Shown one piece after another: positions 43,001 to 54,595 of a stretch of 64,000 nt of DNA. Under the pieces are notes generated by a model. It was given only the letters and a program-made list of their open reading frames with translations. It did not search any database and was not told where the DNA came from. Positions within the stretch are counted from its first letter, which is position 1, and each line of letters opens with the position of its first letter. Source of the DNA: Asterias amurensis. Lineage: Eukaryota; Echinodermata; Asteroidea; Forcipulatida; Asteriidae. The stretch is from NCBI RefSeq assembly GCF_032118995.1, contig NC_092648.1, forward strand, positions 21,294,450-21,358,449. The letters run 5' to 3'. A program made the position numbers and the translations under genes.

Positions 43001-46000
43001 CTTGTTTGGATTAATTAAATAAATATATATTATTATTATTCTATATCATAGTTATGTGATGGGCATTTGAACACTAATGTTGAATTTGCTCAAAGTGAAG
43101 AAATGTATTTATTTAACAATATGCAAGAAATTCCAGATTAAATTGTTCATTATCACGTAGACTTATATGCATCAATATCAAGAAACACCAGGGCAACCCT
43201 TTAATGTTTGCTTTGATCCGGTGAAAACAAACTTAGGCATTCCTTCTTGAATAAAAGATACTGTATAATTTGCCAATGAATGTTACAGGCGTTTCATACA
43301 AGCAGTAGTGCACATGGAGGCGGGTCAAGTACTTCAATTGATAAATCAATCCGACCTCCCACTGAGATCAGTCTACAGCCCTCGCTTGGCAGAGATGTCA
43401 GTATTCATAGTTTCCACAGTCAACTCAGCATACACAGCCAGGTAAACTCACCAAGTCACGTAGTTTTTTTTTAATTGTTAAAACAAATATTAACCCTTTC
43501 CTTACCATATAGGTGTGACTTTAGTCGACTGCACTCAAATACCCCATCTTCTTTACCATTGGCGACTTTAGGCGACCATGCTTACACACAAAAAGCACTC
43601 AAGTCTGGGCACAAGGCCATTTGAATGAAGCTTTAGGTTTGTCCATGTTCACACTCCATACCCAGGCTGATCGTCATTGGAAAGATAGATGATGGCAGGC
43701 CTGTATGCTTCGTTGTTGAAAGGGAAAGGGCACCAAGGCATTTTCTCTGTGGTAAAGGGCACCCTATGAGGAAAATGTAAATTTCTACTGGAGCATTTCA
43801 AGGGCACCAAGGCAATGGCAAGGGGCAACGAAGGCAATCGCCTTCGTTGCCTCCGTGAAGTATCAGGCCTGTGATGGTAAAATATAATCAGTTTGCTATT
43901 ATGCAATATCTTCAAATTGACAACCCAGAGTACACAGAAAAATGGAAGGAGGATTAGACTGACAAGATGGAAAAAAGATCAACAAAAGCTGATGGCAAAA
44001 ATGTACAGAGATTGAATTATTGAGCTATCTAACCCGGTGTTAATGTTATGTCAAGTTCGCCTGTCTGAAACCAAAATTTATTTGGGTCGACCTAGAGTTG
44101 CTCCTAATCTATTTGTTTGGCTGCAACTCTGGCAGGCCTGTTTGAAACGGGTGTGAGATGACTAAAGACTGAAGTACATATGTGACCCACTCTGTGAAAA
44201 TGAGTCACATGTCGCCCAATGCAATTTTTTTTTCTTTTCTTTTTAAGATCTTTAGTTGCATGGTTAACCTTTAGAACACTTACTTTTAGCCAATAAAGCT
44301 ATGAATACAACAATTTTGTGATCATACTTATGTCTAATTTGTATCCTTTTGCACACAATGGTAGTTTAAAATATCATTTTACTTGTAATTCGTTTTTCAC
44401 AAAAAATGGTGTAGTGGCTGATTTCAAACGGGAGTAACTCAGCAACGCGATACACCCCAAAGCTTAGACACATACCAAATTACTGCTGCCGCTGTGTTCT
44501 TTCCAGCCATGCATATAACTCAATTCCTGAAATTGCCTACATCTGACTCATTTTCACAGAGCGGGTCACATGTATAAAGAGGGAAAGACTCGAAAGTTGA
44601 GGGAATGCTAAACAGTAAAACATAACAGCTGTACAAAAGTTTTAAAATATTCAGTTATTCTGATTATCCCATAAGGATTGGGGGCATGATATTCTTCCTA
44701 CTTTAGCCTGATTTCATTTTTTGTGACCCTTGGGAAAAATCAGAAAAATTGTGATTTGATTGTGATAGCCTGAAAAGTCTATTAAAGCCTACACTATGTG
44801 TTTATGTAGGTCATCCCTTTACTCAATAAAATTCTTCTGTACTCAAATATCATGCCTGATTTTGTCTTCTAGATAAAATTTGTATAATGAGTGTCCTGTT
44901 ATATGTTTATCATGCTAATCAAAGTTTTAAAATCATACAAATTAGCGTGATAGTATTTTTTTACTGAACTTTTTTTCAAACTATTTGATGAAATGTGTGG
45001 GATTTTGAAATAGTTTTTCAATTTTGCCAATTTGTTTTTGTGTTTTGCAGCATTCTGATGGTAGCCCAGCAAGATCTAAAAGTACAGACATACCAGGTGA
45101 GAGGAGTTTTATTATTCACTCTTTGCTTTAAATGAAAACAGTAAATTTGTGAAGTGTTTGTTGTTGTTGTTGTAGCCCAACCAATACCAATAGGAATAGC
45201 GACAGTCTGAGGTATTTATGAATTTAAAATTAGAACCAGTCTTAAGGCTCTTATAAGAAGAACACAAACTCCCCTTTTGGCTGATACAAACACTCCCCTT
45301 AGAAATGTACAGATCCAGTTGCATTAAGGACCGATGACGTTCTGTTAAAAATTTCACTCTGAAAGAGTACCAAATAGAATGACATCAATATAAAACCACA
45401 AGGGATAGAATGACATTACACCATTTTGGCTGCCTGGCTCCATACACCATTAGACATGTATGCTTCATTTTTTAAAAGGGCAAGAGCACCGAGGCATGTC
45501 TCCTTTCTTGGTAAAGGGCAAATTTCTACAGCATTTCAAGGGCACTGCCTTCTTTGTCTCTGTGAAGTATCAGGCCTGCGTCACTTTATTTAATTGGTAA
45601 AGAAATATTCACATTTTTTTTTTTTTTTTTTACCTCATAGCTGCCATCCCTTCTGAGCATGAAGAGCCCGCCCATCCCATCAGCCCCGCCCCCATGAATG
45701 GAGATGCAGATCTTATCTTACCGGGTACTATGGCAGACTCTGATCCTGATGAGCCAAGGCCTGAGTCTGCAGACAAACCAGAGGCCACTGTCATTCCAGT
45801 AAGAAACGTTCACTATTCATAACAAGTCTCTCAACATCCAATACAGTTTTTTTTTTTTTTTTTTTAACTTTTGCGTGCTTTTATGTTGTTAAGAATAAAT
45901 CTTACTTTGTAGGTTGCTCTGATTTAGGCCGATTTAGGAGAAAATTAATTGAAAATCAACCATTCTTTCCATGTTCTGATAATCAAGTTTGAAAATCTCT

Positions 46001-49000
46001 CTGTTAATGATTACTGAGACTTCTCTGTTCTGGAAAGAACTGTCCTGCTTTTTAACCACTACCTGGGCAGAAGGTAGGAAATCGGCCTGGGCTTCTACTT
46101 TGCTTAAGTGGATCGAGGGGACTTCTCGATATTAACTTCACTACCGCAGAGTCAGTTCTTAATTGGTCGCAACGTCATCACATAATTGTGAATCAAAATT
46201 GTCAGCTTCACTAGCTCTATGAAATTAAAACCAGGGCGTGAGTTAAGTGCGCTTGCCGCCCAGCACCAACATGCCACAAGAGGTGTCACTTCAAACCTGA
46301 ATTCAGCACACACCCACTGTCATTTCTATTCATTATTTGTCTAATTTGTGTCCCTACAGACAGTGACAGAGCTAGATTCTCAGGGTGTATCTCAACATGG
46401 GGGAGGTTTAAGGAAACAACAATTTACCGGCAGTCCCAAGAAATCATTCCGACCTCCAGTATCAAGGCAGCGCAGCTCTATGGATGGTGAACAGAGTGTA
46501 AGTGGCTTATTCAAGTGCTTATTTAATGAAAAACAAATAAAGATTAACTCTGCTTTTTGGGCTTCACTTGAGGGATTTTGTTTAAAGGCAGTGGACACTA
46601 TTGGTAATTACTCAAAATAATTATTGGCATAAAACCTTTCTTGGTGACGAGTAATGGGGAGAGGTTGATGGTTGAAAAAGTTGTGAGAAACGGCTCCCTC
46701 TGAAGTGCCATAGTTTTCGAGATAGAAGTAATTTTTTCCACGAATTTGATTTCAAGACCTCAGATTTAGAACTTGAGGTCTTGAACCATATAAACGCACA
46801 CAACTTTGTGTGACAAGGGTTATTTTTTCTTTCATTATTATCTCGCAGCTTCGATGACCGATTGAGCTCAAATTTTCACAGGTTTGTTATTTTATGCATA
46901 TGTTGAGATACACCAACTGGCAAGTCTTTGACAATTACCAATAGTGTCCACTGCCTTTAAGTGAGTTATATAAATATCTTAAAACTCAATGCTTGAATGT
47001 GAATTACATGCAAGCCCTGTATATCATGAGCACAGATTTAAGAACTAGAATGACACAAACCGAAATATAGCACTGTAATTTACTGTGTACAATACCCAGG
47101 TTGTCTGACTTTCAAAAGGCTGAAACATCTTATCTAATAGTGCAAAAAGGGCAATGAAACTAGGTTTTTATTAATATTGTTCAACATTTTTCAGAAAACA
47201 AAAGCATACAGCAGGCATTAACTCCTTTCCCCCAGCGTTTGGTTTGTACACTTGTAAAAGTGTGGATATTTGTGAACAGCCTCTTGAGCAAGTCATTGTA
47301 CCAGACACATTATTCCAATCGAACTCGCAAATATCAAGTGTGGATTATTTGTTTTTTTTGTTTTGTAGCCTGTGTTATCTCCAGTACGGGACGCCGTTTC
47401 CCAATCAGTAGAAGAGAGGTTGAAGAGTCTTCTAGACAGTCCGACTCCTGGACGCAAGTTTAACAGAAACATCTCACAGCAGCAACCGGTAAGTTCCTGT
47501 GTTCCTGTGTATGTTCGGCAAAAAAAAAAAAAAAAAAGTTTTAGCGTCCCTGCGTTCTTTCTTTTTTTTGTCTTTAAAGCAATTGCACAACATCGGTAAA
47601 CAGAATTGTCCAAAGGCCTACACTTTGTGTATCACAACTTGCATATAAAGTAACAAACCTGTGAGAAATTAGGCTCAATCGGTCATCGGAGTTGGGAGAA
47701 AACAACGAGAAAACGCACTCTTGTTTCCACACGTTTCGCCGTGTCATGACATGTGTTTAAAATAAATCTGTTGTTCTCAAAATCGAGAATTGATAATTGT
47801 TTACATGTTTTCTCAAAAAGTAAAAGCATTTCATGGAAATGTATTTTAAGGGAAGTCTTTCACCATTACCTTCTGCAAACCCTGTAAGTTATTTGTAAAT
47901 TTGTGAACTTTTATATTTAAAACAAAAGTGTGTTTTTAATTTACACTTGAAAGTCTGGAGTGAGTTGATGTTGCGAATGTGCTTTGGTAGAGAGTTCCAG
48001 CATCATCCTTGAGAAGAGTTGTATTTCAGTGATCCACACACAAAGCCGGAATAATGACTGTGTATTTGTTTATTGAATTAAATTGATAGCCGATCGACGA
48101 CGGTGAATTATTAGAACCCCCACCACCAAGGAGACCCAGCTACGCCAACGACGACGACAATGAAGAAAGAGAGGCAACTTTAGAAGAGAACAAACTACAA
48201 GCCATGCTGGAGGATCCCGATAACTTTGAGGACTACCCCAAGGACTGGGATCGTTACGTCTCAGGATATGTTGTAAGTTTTATAACTCTTGGAGACACGA
48301 ACAGAGACCTTTCAACTCGCTTTACATTTTCCTGGTTCAATTTGGCTGGACTGTTTCTTTTCACACAGGATTGTTGAAACTGAGGATTACAAAAAAGCAG
48401 AAAGTGTTTTGACAGGGTGCAGGGATGTGATTTCGCTGTTTTTAACCGGAAACTCATTTTTTTCTTCTTTTTTTTTTACCCCCACTGTTTAAACAAAACA
48501 TATATTTAACAACTCCATGTACTTGGATCAAATTCATCGAAATAAAATGAGATAAAACCATATGGAACACCCCAGATTGCTGAGTAGGGCTTTCAAAACC
48601 AAGGATAAATGTATGTAAGCAGGCTTCACACTTTGCGCTCGTAGTTCAGGTTTTTTGTTCATCAGCCTATCACATCCCTGAGAGTGAGGCCCTCCCTGCT
48701 AAGCTCGCGAGGTAAAAACCAGTAGGAGTGTCGCTTAAAAAAAGGTCCGAACAACAGGAGGTTTTCTCAATTTACAGGGATAACAGATAGTCGCTTAAAA
48801 AAAGTCTGAACAATAGGAGGTTTTCTCAATTTACAGGGATAACAGATATGTGTGTGTGTTTTCCGGTGTTTGTGTTTAGAATGTCTGACCACAAGAAGTG
48901 TTTTGCAATTTTTCTTTCTCCAGCCGTCCAATTCCACCGAAAAGATGGAAGGACCCAGAGCCCAGAGACTGCTTGATCGTCAAGCTGCTCCTCCTTCCCA

Positions 49001-52000
49001 AGCCAACTCCGGCCAGGGAAGGACCCTACCATTCTTCCATGCGCCACCTACGCAGCATATGGGACCACTCCAGACCCCCTCACGGATGGACAACCAAGCA
49101 CTACTGATGAATGGGTAAGTTCTTCTTGATTGTTGTTCCTTTTTTTTCCTTATTCCTCTAAGCCCTCTATTGCCAAAGATGTTTGCTCTTTTGATGAATG
49201 CCACCACACCTATGGTTTTTGGTTTTGTGACAGTAAGAGACTGGCTATATAGCATTGTGTTTGTTATCCTGATCGATTCTGGAAAGGGTGTTGATATATT
49301 GCTTCTTTGCTCATAGGATTGGAATCGGTGAAAACAGGTTTAGTGGTTAAAGGCAGTGGACACTATTGGTAATTACTCAAAATAGTTTTTCGCCTGAAAC
49401 CTTACTTGGTAACAAGTAATGGAGAGCTGTTGATAGTATAAAACCATGAGAAAAACGGCTCCCTCTGAAGTAACGTAGTTTTCGAGAAAGAAGTTATTTT
49501 CCATGAATTTGATTTCGAGACCACAGAATTAGATTTTGAGGTCTCAAAATCAAGCATCTGAAAGCACACAACTATGTGTGACAAGGGTGTTTTATTCTTT
49601 CATTATTATCTCGCAACATCAATGACCAAGTGAGCTCAAATTTTCGCAGGTTTGTTATTTTGTGCATATGTTGAGATACACCAAGTAAGAAGACTGGTCT
49701 TTGACAATTACCAATAGTGTCCAGTGTCTTTAAGCACCTTGCATCCTTTGGTAATTTAACTATATAAATCCAGTTATTATTATTATATAAGTACAGGTGT
49801 TTTCTTTATTCTATTTTCCAGATCCCAGTCATTACCCATCAGGGAGAGACTCAGTCAGGGTAGTATGTATAGTGATGATGGAAGGAGTAACAGACCCTAT
49901 GATATGCAACCACCGGGTTCAAGGGTACGTAATATTTAATCCACCTTCATAAATCCCTGAGACAGTTGTGCTATTCCTATTAAAACCGGCCGTCTAAGAA
50001 CTCGTCACCACTCTTTTATTCCCTTATTATCTAGATTTCTGAGTTCTGTTATTAACATTTTTGAGTAAGATACTCGCTTCTGGCCTTGTAGTTAATTATC
50101 AGCCTTTTGAATACTCTTTTCCTCAATCTGAGCAAAAGATTTTCGATTCAAGCCCTGACTATAACAGAATTTTATAGTTTTGAAGATTTGGTTTTTCTTT
50201 AGCTGAAAGATCAAGACTTTTTTTTTTAACACAAATTTGTTGGGTTTAAATTTGCAGTTTCAGATGCAGCGTTATCGTCAAGAGGATGAATCTGTAGCAT
50301 CCCAGAGCAGGACACTGCCAAGCTACACCGACCACATCCAGAGACACCCACCAAAGTCTCGCTCCTCAAACCCAAACAATCCTAATGCCATGTATGTTCC
50401 GGAGGGGTCAAGACAGCAGAGCATGATACAGCAGCAACAGCAGCAGCAAAGATACCCACCGGATTGGCAACAGCCAAATAGGAGAGGGGATCAGTTTCAG
50501 AGATGGGGGCCGGACTACGAGCAGTGGCAAGACTTTGATCAGATGGCACCAGACGCAGATCATCAAAGAGGGCGAAAGTATTTAAATCATATGCAAAACA
50601 GTGGCCCGCTGAATCAGCGTGGTATTCCTATGGAGGAGCTGTCGAGGAGACCAGACTATCATTATGGGCAAGGCGGCGGCCCAAATCAAGACTCAAAGAA
50701 CCCCTACATATACCTAGATCGCTCCTCATCAGATCAAAGGCACCAACCCTACCTCATGAATGGAAATATACTCAGCTCACGGGACTACGCCTTTACCCAG
50801 AGTGGCTCTTCATCGCGGTCGAGCACCCCGCCATTACCTCCCCTGTCACCTGACAACTCTGACATCGATTCGACGCCGAGCTCGCCGTACTTCAATAAGA
50901 AGTCACAGCGTTCAGTTAGTGTGGGCGTTCTACCCTCCAGAGTTCAATTTCCACTCTATGGACCGAACGATTCCATCATGGGTCTGAAGAAACGGAAAGG
51001 AAGTACCAACAGAAGTACCCCCTCCCACAAAGGGTTTGAACCTAAATCAGCTGCTAGGAAGAGCGCTGGCAAAGGAAAGAGGAAGATAGGTAAGGGAGCC
51101 AAGTCAAGTAGTAGTCTGGGACCAGCGAGTGAAACGGCCCCTAATAAGAGGAAATCTCCTAATAATAGAGGTAAGACAGTGCTGACAAACCTGTTGTGTT
51201 ATTTTATAAGATTCAAAAGTTTGACATTCAGAGTTGCCAAAACTAGGAGATCGTCATCTTTTCTGTGCTTTCACTTTTTATTTGGTTACTTTTTTTATGT
51301 AAATCTAAACCAAGGGTGAAAAAAAAAAACTTTTTATATCAGAAATGTGTTCACAAGCACCTCTTTCATGAGGAAATCATGTTCACTGTTTTATTTATGT
51401 TTTAATCTTGCACCCTGATTTTGTGATGAGTTTACCGCAGTATCGTATTAGACTCAGTTTTCTGCATTTGTTTCATGACTTTTCTTATTGCTCTGTATTT
51501 TACCTTTTTGCTGTTTACTGTTCGCACACAAGGTCATTAAGGATAGCAGTTGTAACACTAATAAGGCTACATTGTCTAAATAAATAAATAAATCTGATTG
51601 AATGTTGTCTCTTTTTGGTTTTCGGATGACCAGCCTTGCCAACAGCTCCACACCTACGCCAAGTCAACGAGCACACTGAGAACACTGACAGTGATCGCAG
51701 CTCCCACCACTCCAACCAGCAGCCGAGCGATTCAGAGGACTCAGACTTGGCCTCCCAGCTCAGCCCCCTCCCTTCTAAATCACCCCTGAAGATCACCGAC
51801 GCCCACCAGCAGTCTGCGACCGAGTCGGTGGAGCCTCCAGATCCGGACAACATCCGGCAGCAGCTGGTGGACCTAGAAAGGATGTACAATGAGATCTTAC
51901 AGGTGATCGGAAACGACCGGAAGGAGCGGTTACTTGAGAACCCGGGGGAAAGGGGCTCGGTTAGTTCCATGAGCACAACGTCTGGCAAGACTCCAAACAA

Positions 52001-53987
52001 AAGCAAAGGTAAGCAATAGTTTGCTTCTAAATTGATGATCAACTTGACCCATACATTGGCTGTGAATTGATAGAAATACTGAGACCCTGTATTTATCTTT
52101 CGATAATTATGTTGACAAGAAACAATCTATGACCCTACCTGTAATTGTAACCTGCCAATTTTAGTCTGAAAATTGTGCTTATTTTATCAGCCTGGGACAC
52201 TGGTAGGCTTAAAGCTAAAAGCTTCTCCAATATTGAATTATTTTCGGACTTTTTTGTGTCATATGAAAGTTGAGTCTATATGCTATCAATACAAATAAAC
52301 CTTTTACCCCAGAATCATATATTTTTTTATTCAGCAGCCATTTCAAAAGTGTATAGTTTATTTTTGAGACACCCTGTAGTTTGCTTTTGATTGATGATCA
52401 ACTTGATGGTAAAAAAATGAGACACTGTATTTAGCTGAAATATTTTGTTTACGTCTTTTGATTATTATGTTGACAAAAAGCAATCTATGATCCTACCTTT
52501 AATTGTAACCTGCCAATTTACAGTCTGAAAATTGTGCTTATATTATCAGCCTGGGACACTAGTAGGCTTAAAGCTAAAAAACTCCTCCAGGTTTTTGTTA
52601 TATGTCACATTCTTTAAAATTATTTAATTTCCTCGCTTCACGAATCCCAAAACAGGAAACCAGGTATTAATTTCAAATCCCTTTAATAACCACACAGCAC
52701 CATCAGCCAAGGTTGGCAAACGACGGGAGAAAGACATCAAACAAGTCAACAAACGATTCGCCCGTGTTGAGTCTCACGTAGTCACACTTGCTCGCAGCGT
52801 GGCCCACCTCTCCTCAGAGCTCAGGTCACAGAATGCCATGTTCCACGAGATTGAGTCGTTACGTCATGAAATCAACCAGATCAGAGACATGCAGGTTTTG
52901 AACGCCAGCGATGTACTGAATGGAGGGATGAGGTTCCGACCAATCGTCCCATTGTGCTCCAACCCAAACAAGATCAAAAAGTTGACCAAGTGAGTATCCG
53001 AGTGTCCAAATTGGTAGATTTTTACAAGAATGCAGAAATAGTTACTAACCTGCAGAGGAAGCTGTACCTGTCTTCCATCAATAGGACCTATGTTTTACTT
53101 CAGGCCTCGCAGCCTGTATTCTTTAATTTCAAAATGGGCAAAGGCACCAAGGCATTTTCTCCTTAGTGAAGGGCACCCTATGATGAAATTGTAAATTTCT
53201 ACTGGAGCCATTTTCAAGAATGTTTGTGTTCATCAAATCTCATCCCTGATCTTTACATGCATTTTGACTCCCCAAAAAGGCAGGCCATGGTTAGACAGTA
53301 GCCTCATGACAGGATGTTGCAAGGGGTGAATCTACAATCCGCCAGACTCAGCTGAATTTTCTTTTAACAAACATGATACCTACTTTATTTTGTTCCAGAT
53401 TTTTCGGTGAGGAACCTCCCATGTTGACGATGTTCTTGAAAGATCTTGGATATGAGGTAAAAGAAACTACCAAAATGGTTCTGAAAATCAAGAGTGACTA
53501 AAGCAGGTTACAATAGCTCAGAATACAATAGTGTGTCTTAAAAAATGGTTTGTGTTCCAATTTTTTGTGATTGATTGATTCAAAATCCGCTCATCCTACC
53601 ACAGAGTTGACAGAAAGATTGTCCACCTTTGAATTAGATTCTCTATTGTTTTTTTGGTTAAAGTATTAGTCAGTTCACTTCAGACGAAAACAATTTTGCA
53701 GGTTGTGTACTACATGTACCATTACGATCTCTATTATATAAACAAATAGGCTTTCAAGGTCATTACCTAAGTATGATCTTACCTTTAATAACATTACCCC
53801 CCCCCCTTCACTGGATGTCATACAAACATCTCACTGATTTTCTTTACAGAAATATTCTTCACTATTTGAGAAAGAGGGCATTGGCATGGTTGAGCTGCCG
53901 TACCTGAGCGAAGAGAGACTTGAGAACATTGGAGTACCTATTGGACCTCGACTACGCATCTTACAGGAGGCTCAGTTAATGGTCTGA
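37069..53987 (+). CDS. Large CH- and SAM-domain protein (navigator-like CH), 16 exons
   Basis: 1084 codons. Residues about 27-129 form a calponin-homology domain (HTTWLNGILKKHKSRPISDL, ISDGLTLVNILEIL, RLENINLCLRFLENRG, ISADELTDSNLRATLALV) that most resembles the single CH domain at the start of neuron navigators. Then comes a long low-complexity stretch (Ser/Pro/acidic, seven Gln at about residue 550, a Lys/Arg-rich segment at about 734-797). Helical segments lie at about 868-890 (IRQQLVDLERMYNEILQVI) and 930-985 (KDIKQVNKRFARVES, ELRSQNAMFHEIESLRHEIN). A C-terminal SAM domain occupies about 1020-1084 (KFFGEEPP, DLGYEKYSSLFEKEGIG, LPYLSEERLENIGVP). There is no navigator AAA ATPase. I infer a cytoskeletal or polarity scaffold; no specific function is shown. 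Confidence 0.88.
40137..40395. mobile_element. TTAA-type MITE (family 1), partial
   Basis: The left end is degraded (TTACTGGGCACCTTAGGTAATTGTCAAAG). Diagnostic interior TCTCACTTGGTGTATCTCAAC, GAATAATAAAAGAAAACACTC and AGAGGGAGCCGTTTCTTACAATGTTTTATAC. The right terminus is missing. Confidence 0.65.
40560..40765 (+). repeat. Dispersed GCCCCTGGTCCTTGCC repeat
   Basis: TGCCCCTGGTCCTTGCCTTGG, CTTTTAGTAGAAAATTACATG, TGTTGCCTCTGGTCTTGG, CAAAAGTTTCCCATAAAC, TTCCAATGGAAGTGCCC. Two related half-units in tandem. Confidence 0.55.
41635..41840. mobile_element. CATAAAGCTGCTTAAGC-family inverted-repeat element
   Basis: Left CCCAATTTCATAAAGCTGTTTTACAAAGCAG; right GTGCTTACAGGCTTTATAAAATCGGGCCCTGG, an imperfect complement. 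It gives an uninterrupted reference for the copy split at 25225-25815. CH-SAM intron. Confidence 0.7.
43490..43680. repeat. Dispersed repeat with GACTTTAGTCG/GCGACTTTAGGCGAC, copy 2
   Basis: Carries ACTTTAGTCGACTGCACTC, GGCGACTTTAGGCGACC, AAGCTTTAGGTTTGTCCATGTTCAC and GATCGTCATTGGAAAGAT; inverted relative to 2530-2700. Confidence 0.6.
43675..43875. repeat. Dispersed AAGGCACCAAGGCATTTTCTC repeat with CAGGCCTG ends
   Basis: GGCAGGCCTGTATGCTTCGTT, GGGCACCAAGGCATTTTCTC, GGGCACCCTATGAGGAAAATG, AAATTTCTACTGGAGCATTTC, GGCAACGAAGGCAATCGCCTTCGTTGCC (hairpin), GAAGTATCAGGCCTGTG. Related copies at 45440-45585 and 53100-53230. CH-SAM intron. Confidence 0.65.
44173..44575. mobile_element. MITE with TATGTGACCCRCTCTGTGAAAATGAGTC ends
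   Basis: About 38-base inverted ends: ACATATGTGACCCACTCTGTG then AAAATGAGTCACATGTC at the left; TACATCTGACTCATTTTCACAGAGCGGGTCACATGTATA at the right. About 400 bases, noncoding, in a CH-SAM intron. Confidence 0.8.
45440..45585. repeat. Dispersed AAGGCACCAAGGCATT repeat, shorter copy
   Basis: TGTATGCTTCATTTTTTAAAAGGGCAAGAGCACCGAGGCATG, AAATTTCTACAGCATTTCAAGGGCAC, GTGAAGTATCAGGCCTGCG. It lies just upstream of the exon at 45641. Confidence 0.6.
46015..46165. repeat. SINE-like family B fragment (TACCGCAGAGT)
   Basis: TGTTCTGGAAAGAACTGTCC, ACCACTACCTGGGCAGAAGGTAGGAAATCGGCC, CTTAAGTGGATCGAGGGG, TTCACTACCGCAGAGTCAG; matches the middle of 6375-6640. Confidence 0.65.
46586..46956. mobile_element. 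TTAA-type MITE (family 1)
   Basis: 371 bases between TTAA at 46582-46585 and 46957-46960. Ends AGGCAGTGGACACTATTGGT and ACCAATAGTGTCCACTGCCT. It is inverted relative to the copy at 25261 in its asymmetric interior. It starts about 90 bases after the donor of the CH-SAM exon ending 46497. Confidence 0.92.
47560..47880. mobile_element. Degenerate relative of family 1 MITE
   Basis: TGTGTATCACAACTTGCATATAAAGTAACAAACCTGTGAGAAATTAGGCTCAATCGGTCATCGGAG follows the family 1 interior order, but the ends and the AGAGGGAGC block are not recognisable. CH-SAM intron. Confidence 0.5.
48731..48848. repeat. Tandem duplication, 60-base and 58-base units
   Basis: Two adjacent copies of a unit beginning TCGCTTAAAAAAAG and ending TTTACAGGGATAACAGATA, differing by a few bases. 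It lies 75 bases before the acceptor of the exon at 48924. Confidence 0.9.
49351..49729. mobile_element. TTAA-type MITE (family 1)
   Basis: TTAA at 49347-49350 and 49730-49733. Ends AGGCAGTGGACACTATTGGT and ACCAATAGTGTCCAGTGTCT. The interior has GGTCTCAAAATCAAGCATCTGAAAGCACACAAC. CH-SAM intron. Confidence 0.9.
52017..52592. repeat. Tandem duplication in the intron before the coiled-coil exon
   Basis: Unit 1 (52017-52376) and unit 2 (52377-52592) both start TAGTTTGCTT and share GATTGATGATCAACTTGA, AACAATCTATGA/AGCAATCTATGA, CTGCCAATTT, CTGAAAATTGTGCTTAT and CAGCCTGGGACACT. Unit 2 lacks the terminal 140 bases. The first unit starts 8 bases after the exon donor at 52009. Confidence 0.8.
53100..53230. 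repeat. Dispersed AAGGCACCAAGGCATT repeat fragment
   Basis: AGCCTGTATTCTTTAATTTC, GGCACCAAGGCATTTTCTCC, GGGCACCCTATGATGAAATTG, AAATTTCTACTGGAGCCATTTTC. CH-SAM intron. Confidence 0.6.
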
Positions 53988-54212
53988 TGAAGAGATTTAT
54001 GGAGACAGTCTCAACAAGATGTCAAAGCCTACATACCCTGCTGCTGGAAGATGGGAACGAACTCATTTCTCAATCAGTATTATCAAACTCATTTAGCTGC
54101 TTATCGGACTATCCCACAGTTTCTTGGACTGATTGGGAGTAATCCGCGATATGAGAAAAACCCAAGAGAATCTCAGCGGCTATCAAAGGTTTACCCGGTA
54201 ATTTGCATTTAA
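53988..54212 (+). other. CH-SAM 3' UTR start
   Basis: Sequence following the SAM-domain stop. An AATAAA at 54729-54734 could be the polyadenylation signal, but repeats intervene and this is not certain. Confidence 0.4.
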
Positions 54213-54448
54213 GGGACATGCTTTATCTATGATTTGGTCTATGAAAAGCACTTTAAATCATTTGTTACAAACTGATATGGTTAGAAAGATCTTTTAAAAG
54301 TAGAACATATTGATCCACACAATTATGCCTCAAAATGTTCCTTTTACGTTGTGAACTAATCTGCACGCTATTTTGTGGAGTCAAATTTTTCACTCCAGAA
54401 AATGGTTGATTGTGTTTAGTTCACAAAGTAAAAGGAAATCCGTGCAAT
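54213..54448. mobile_element. TTAA foldback element (family 2), decayed copy 3
   Basis: Follows TTAA at 54209-54212. GAAAAGCACTTTAAATCATTTG, TAGAAAGATCTTTTAAAAGTAGAA, CCACACAATTATGCCTCAAAATG, AAGTAAAAGGAAATCCGTGCAATT keep the word order of copies 1 and 2, but the second arm is truncated. Confidence 0.65.
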
Positions 54449-54451
54449 TGC

Positions 54452-54595
54452 ATAACATTTTACTGCTAAGCACAACTAAACAGGATACCAGTTACATTTT
54501 GTACATGTAGAATAGTATGTTAGCTGGCAACCTTATTCCGTTAGGCATACCTTTTGTGCTTAGCATGTTCTATGAACTTGGTCCCTTGGGAACCA
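54452..54595. repeat. CATAAAGCTGCTTAAGC-family fragment
   Basis: TTACTGCTAAGCACAACTAAACAGGATACCAG, TAGCTGGCAACCTTATTCCGTTAGGC, TTTTGTGCTTAGCATGTTCTATGAACTTGG. Confidence 0.6.

Larger units (their letters stand above)
37069..53987 (+). other. CH-SAM gene exon map
   Basis: Exons: 37069-37264, 41049-41174, 42583-42647, 43289-43441, 45051-45096, 45641-45798, 46360-46497, 47369-47488, 48090-48272, 48924-49114, 49822-49924, 50258-51170, 51634-52008, 52698-52989, 53399-53456, 53850-53987. They total 3255 bases (1084 codons plus TGA 53985-53987), phases consistent. The first three exons make the CH domain; the 913-base exon encodes most of the disordered middle; the last two encode the SAM domain. 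The short exon 45051-45096 (46 bases) and the disordered exons 46360-49114 are the least certain and could be alternatively spliced. Confidence 0.85.

Noticed and set aside
48770..48848. Resemblance of CAGGGATAACAG to a homing-endonuclease recognition core
   Set aside because: Only about 11 matching bases, inside a simple tandem duplication, with no endonuclease gene nearby; coincidence.
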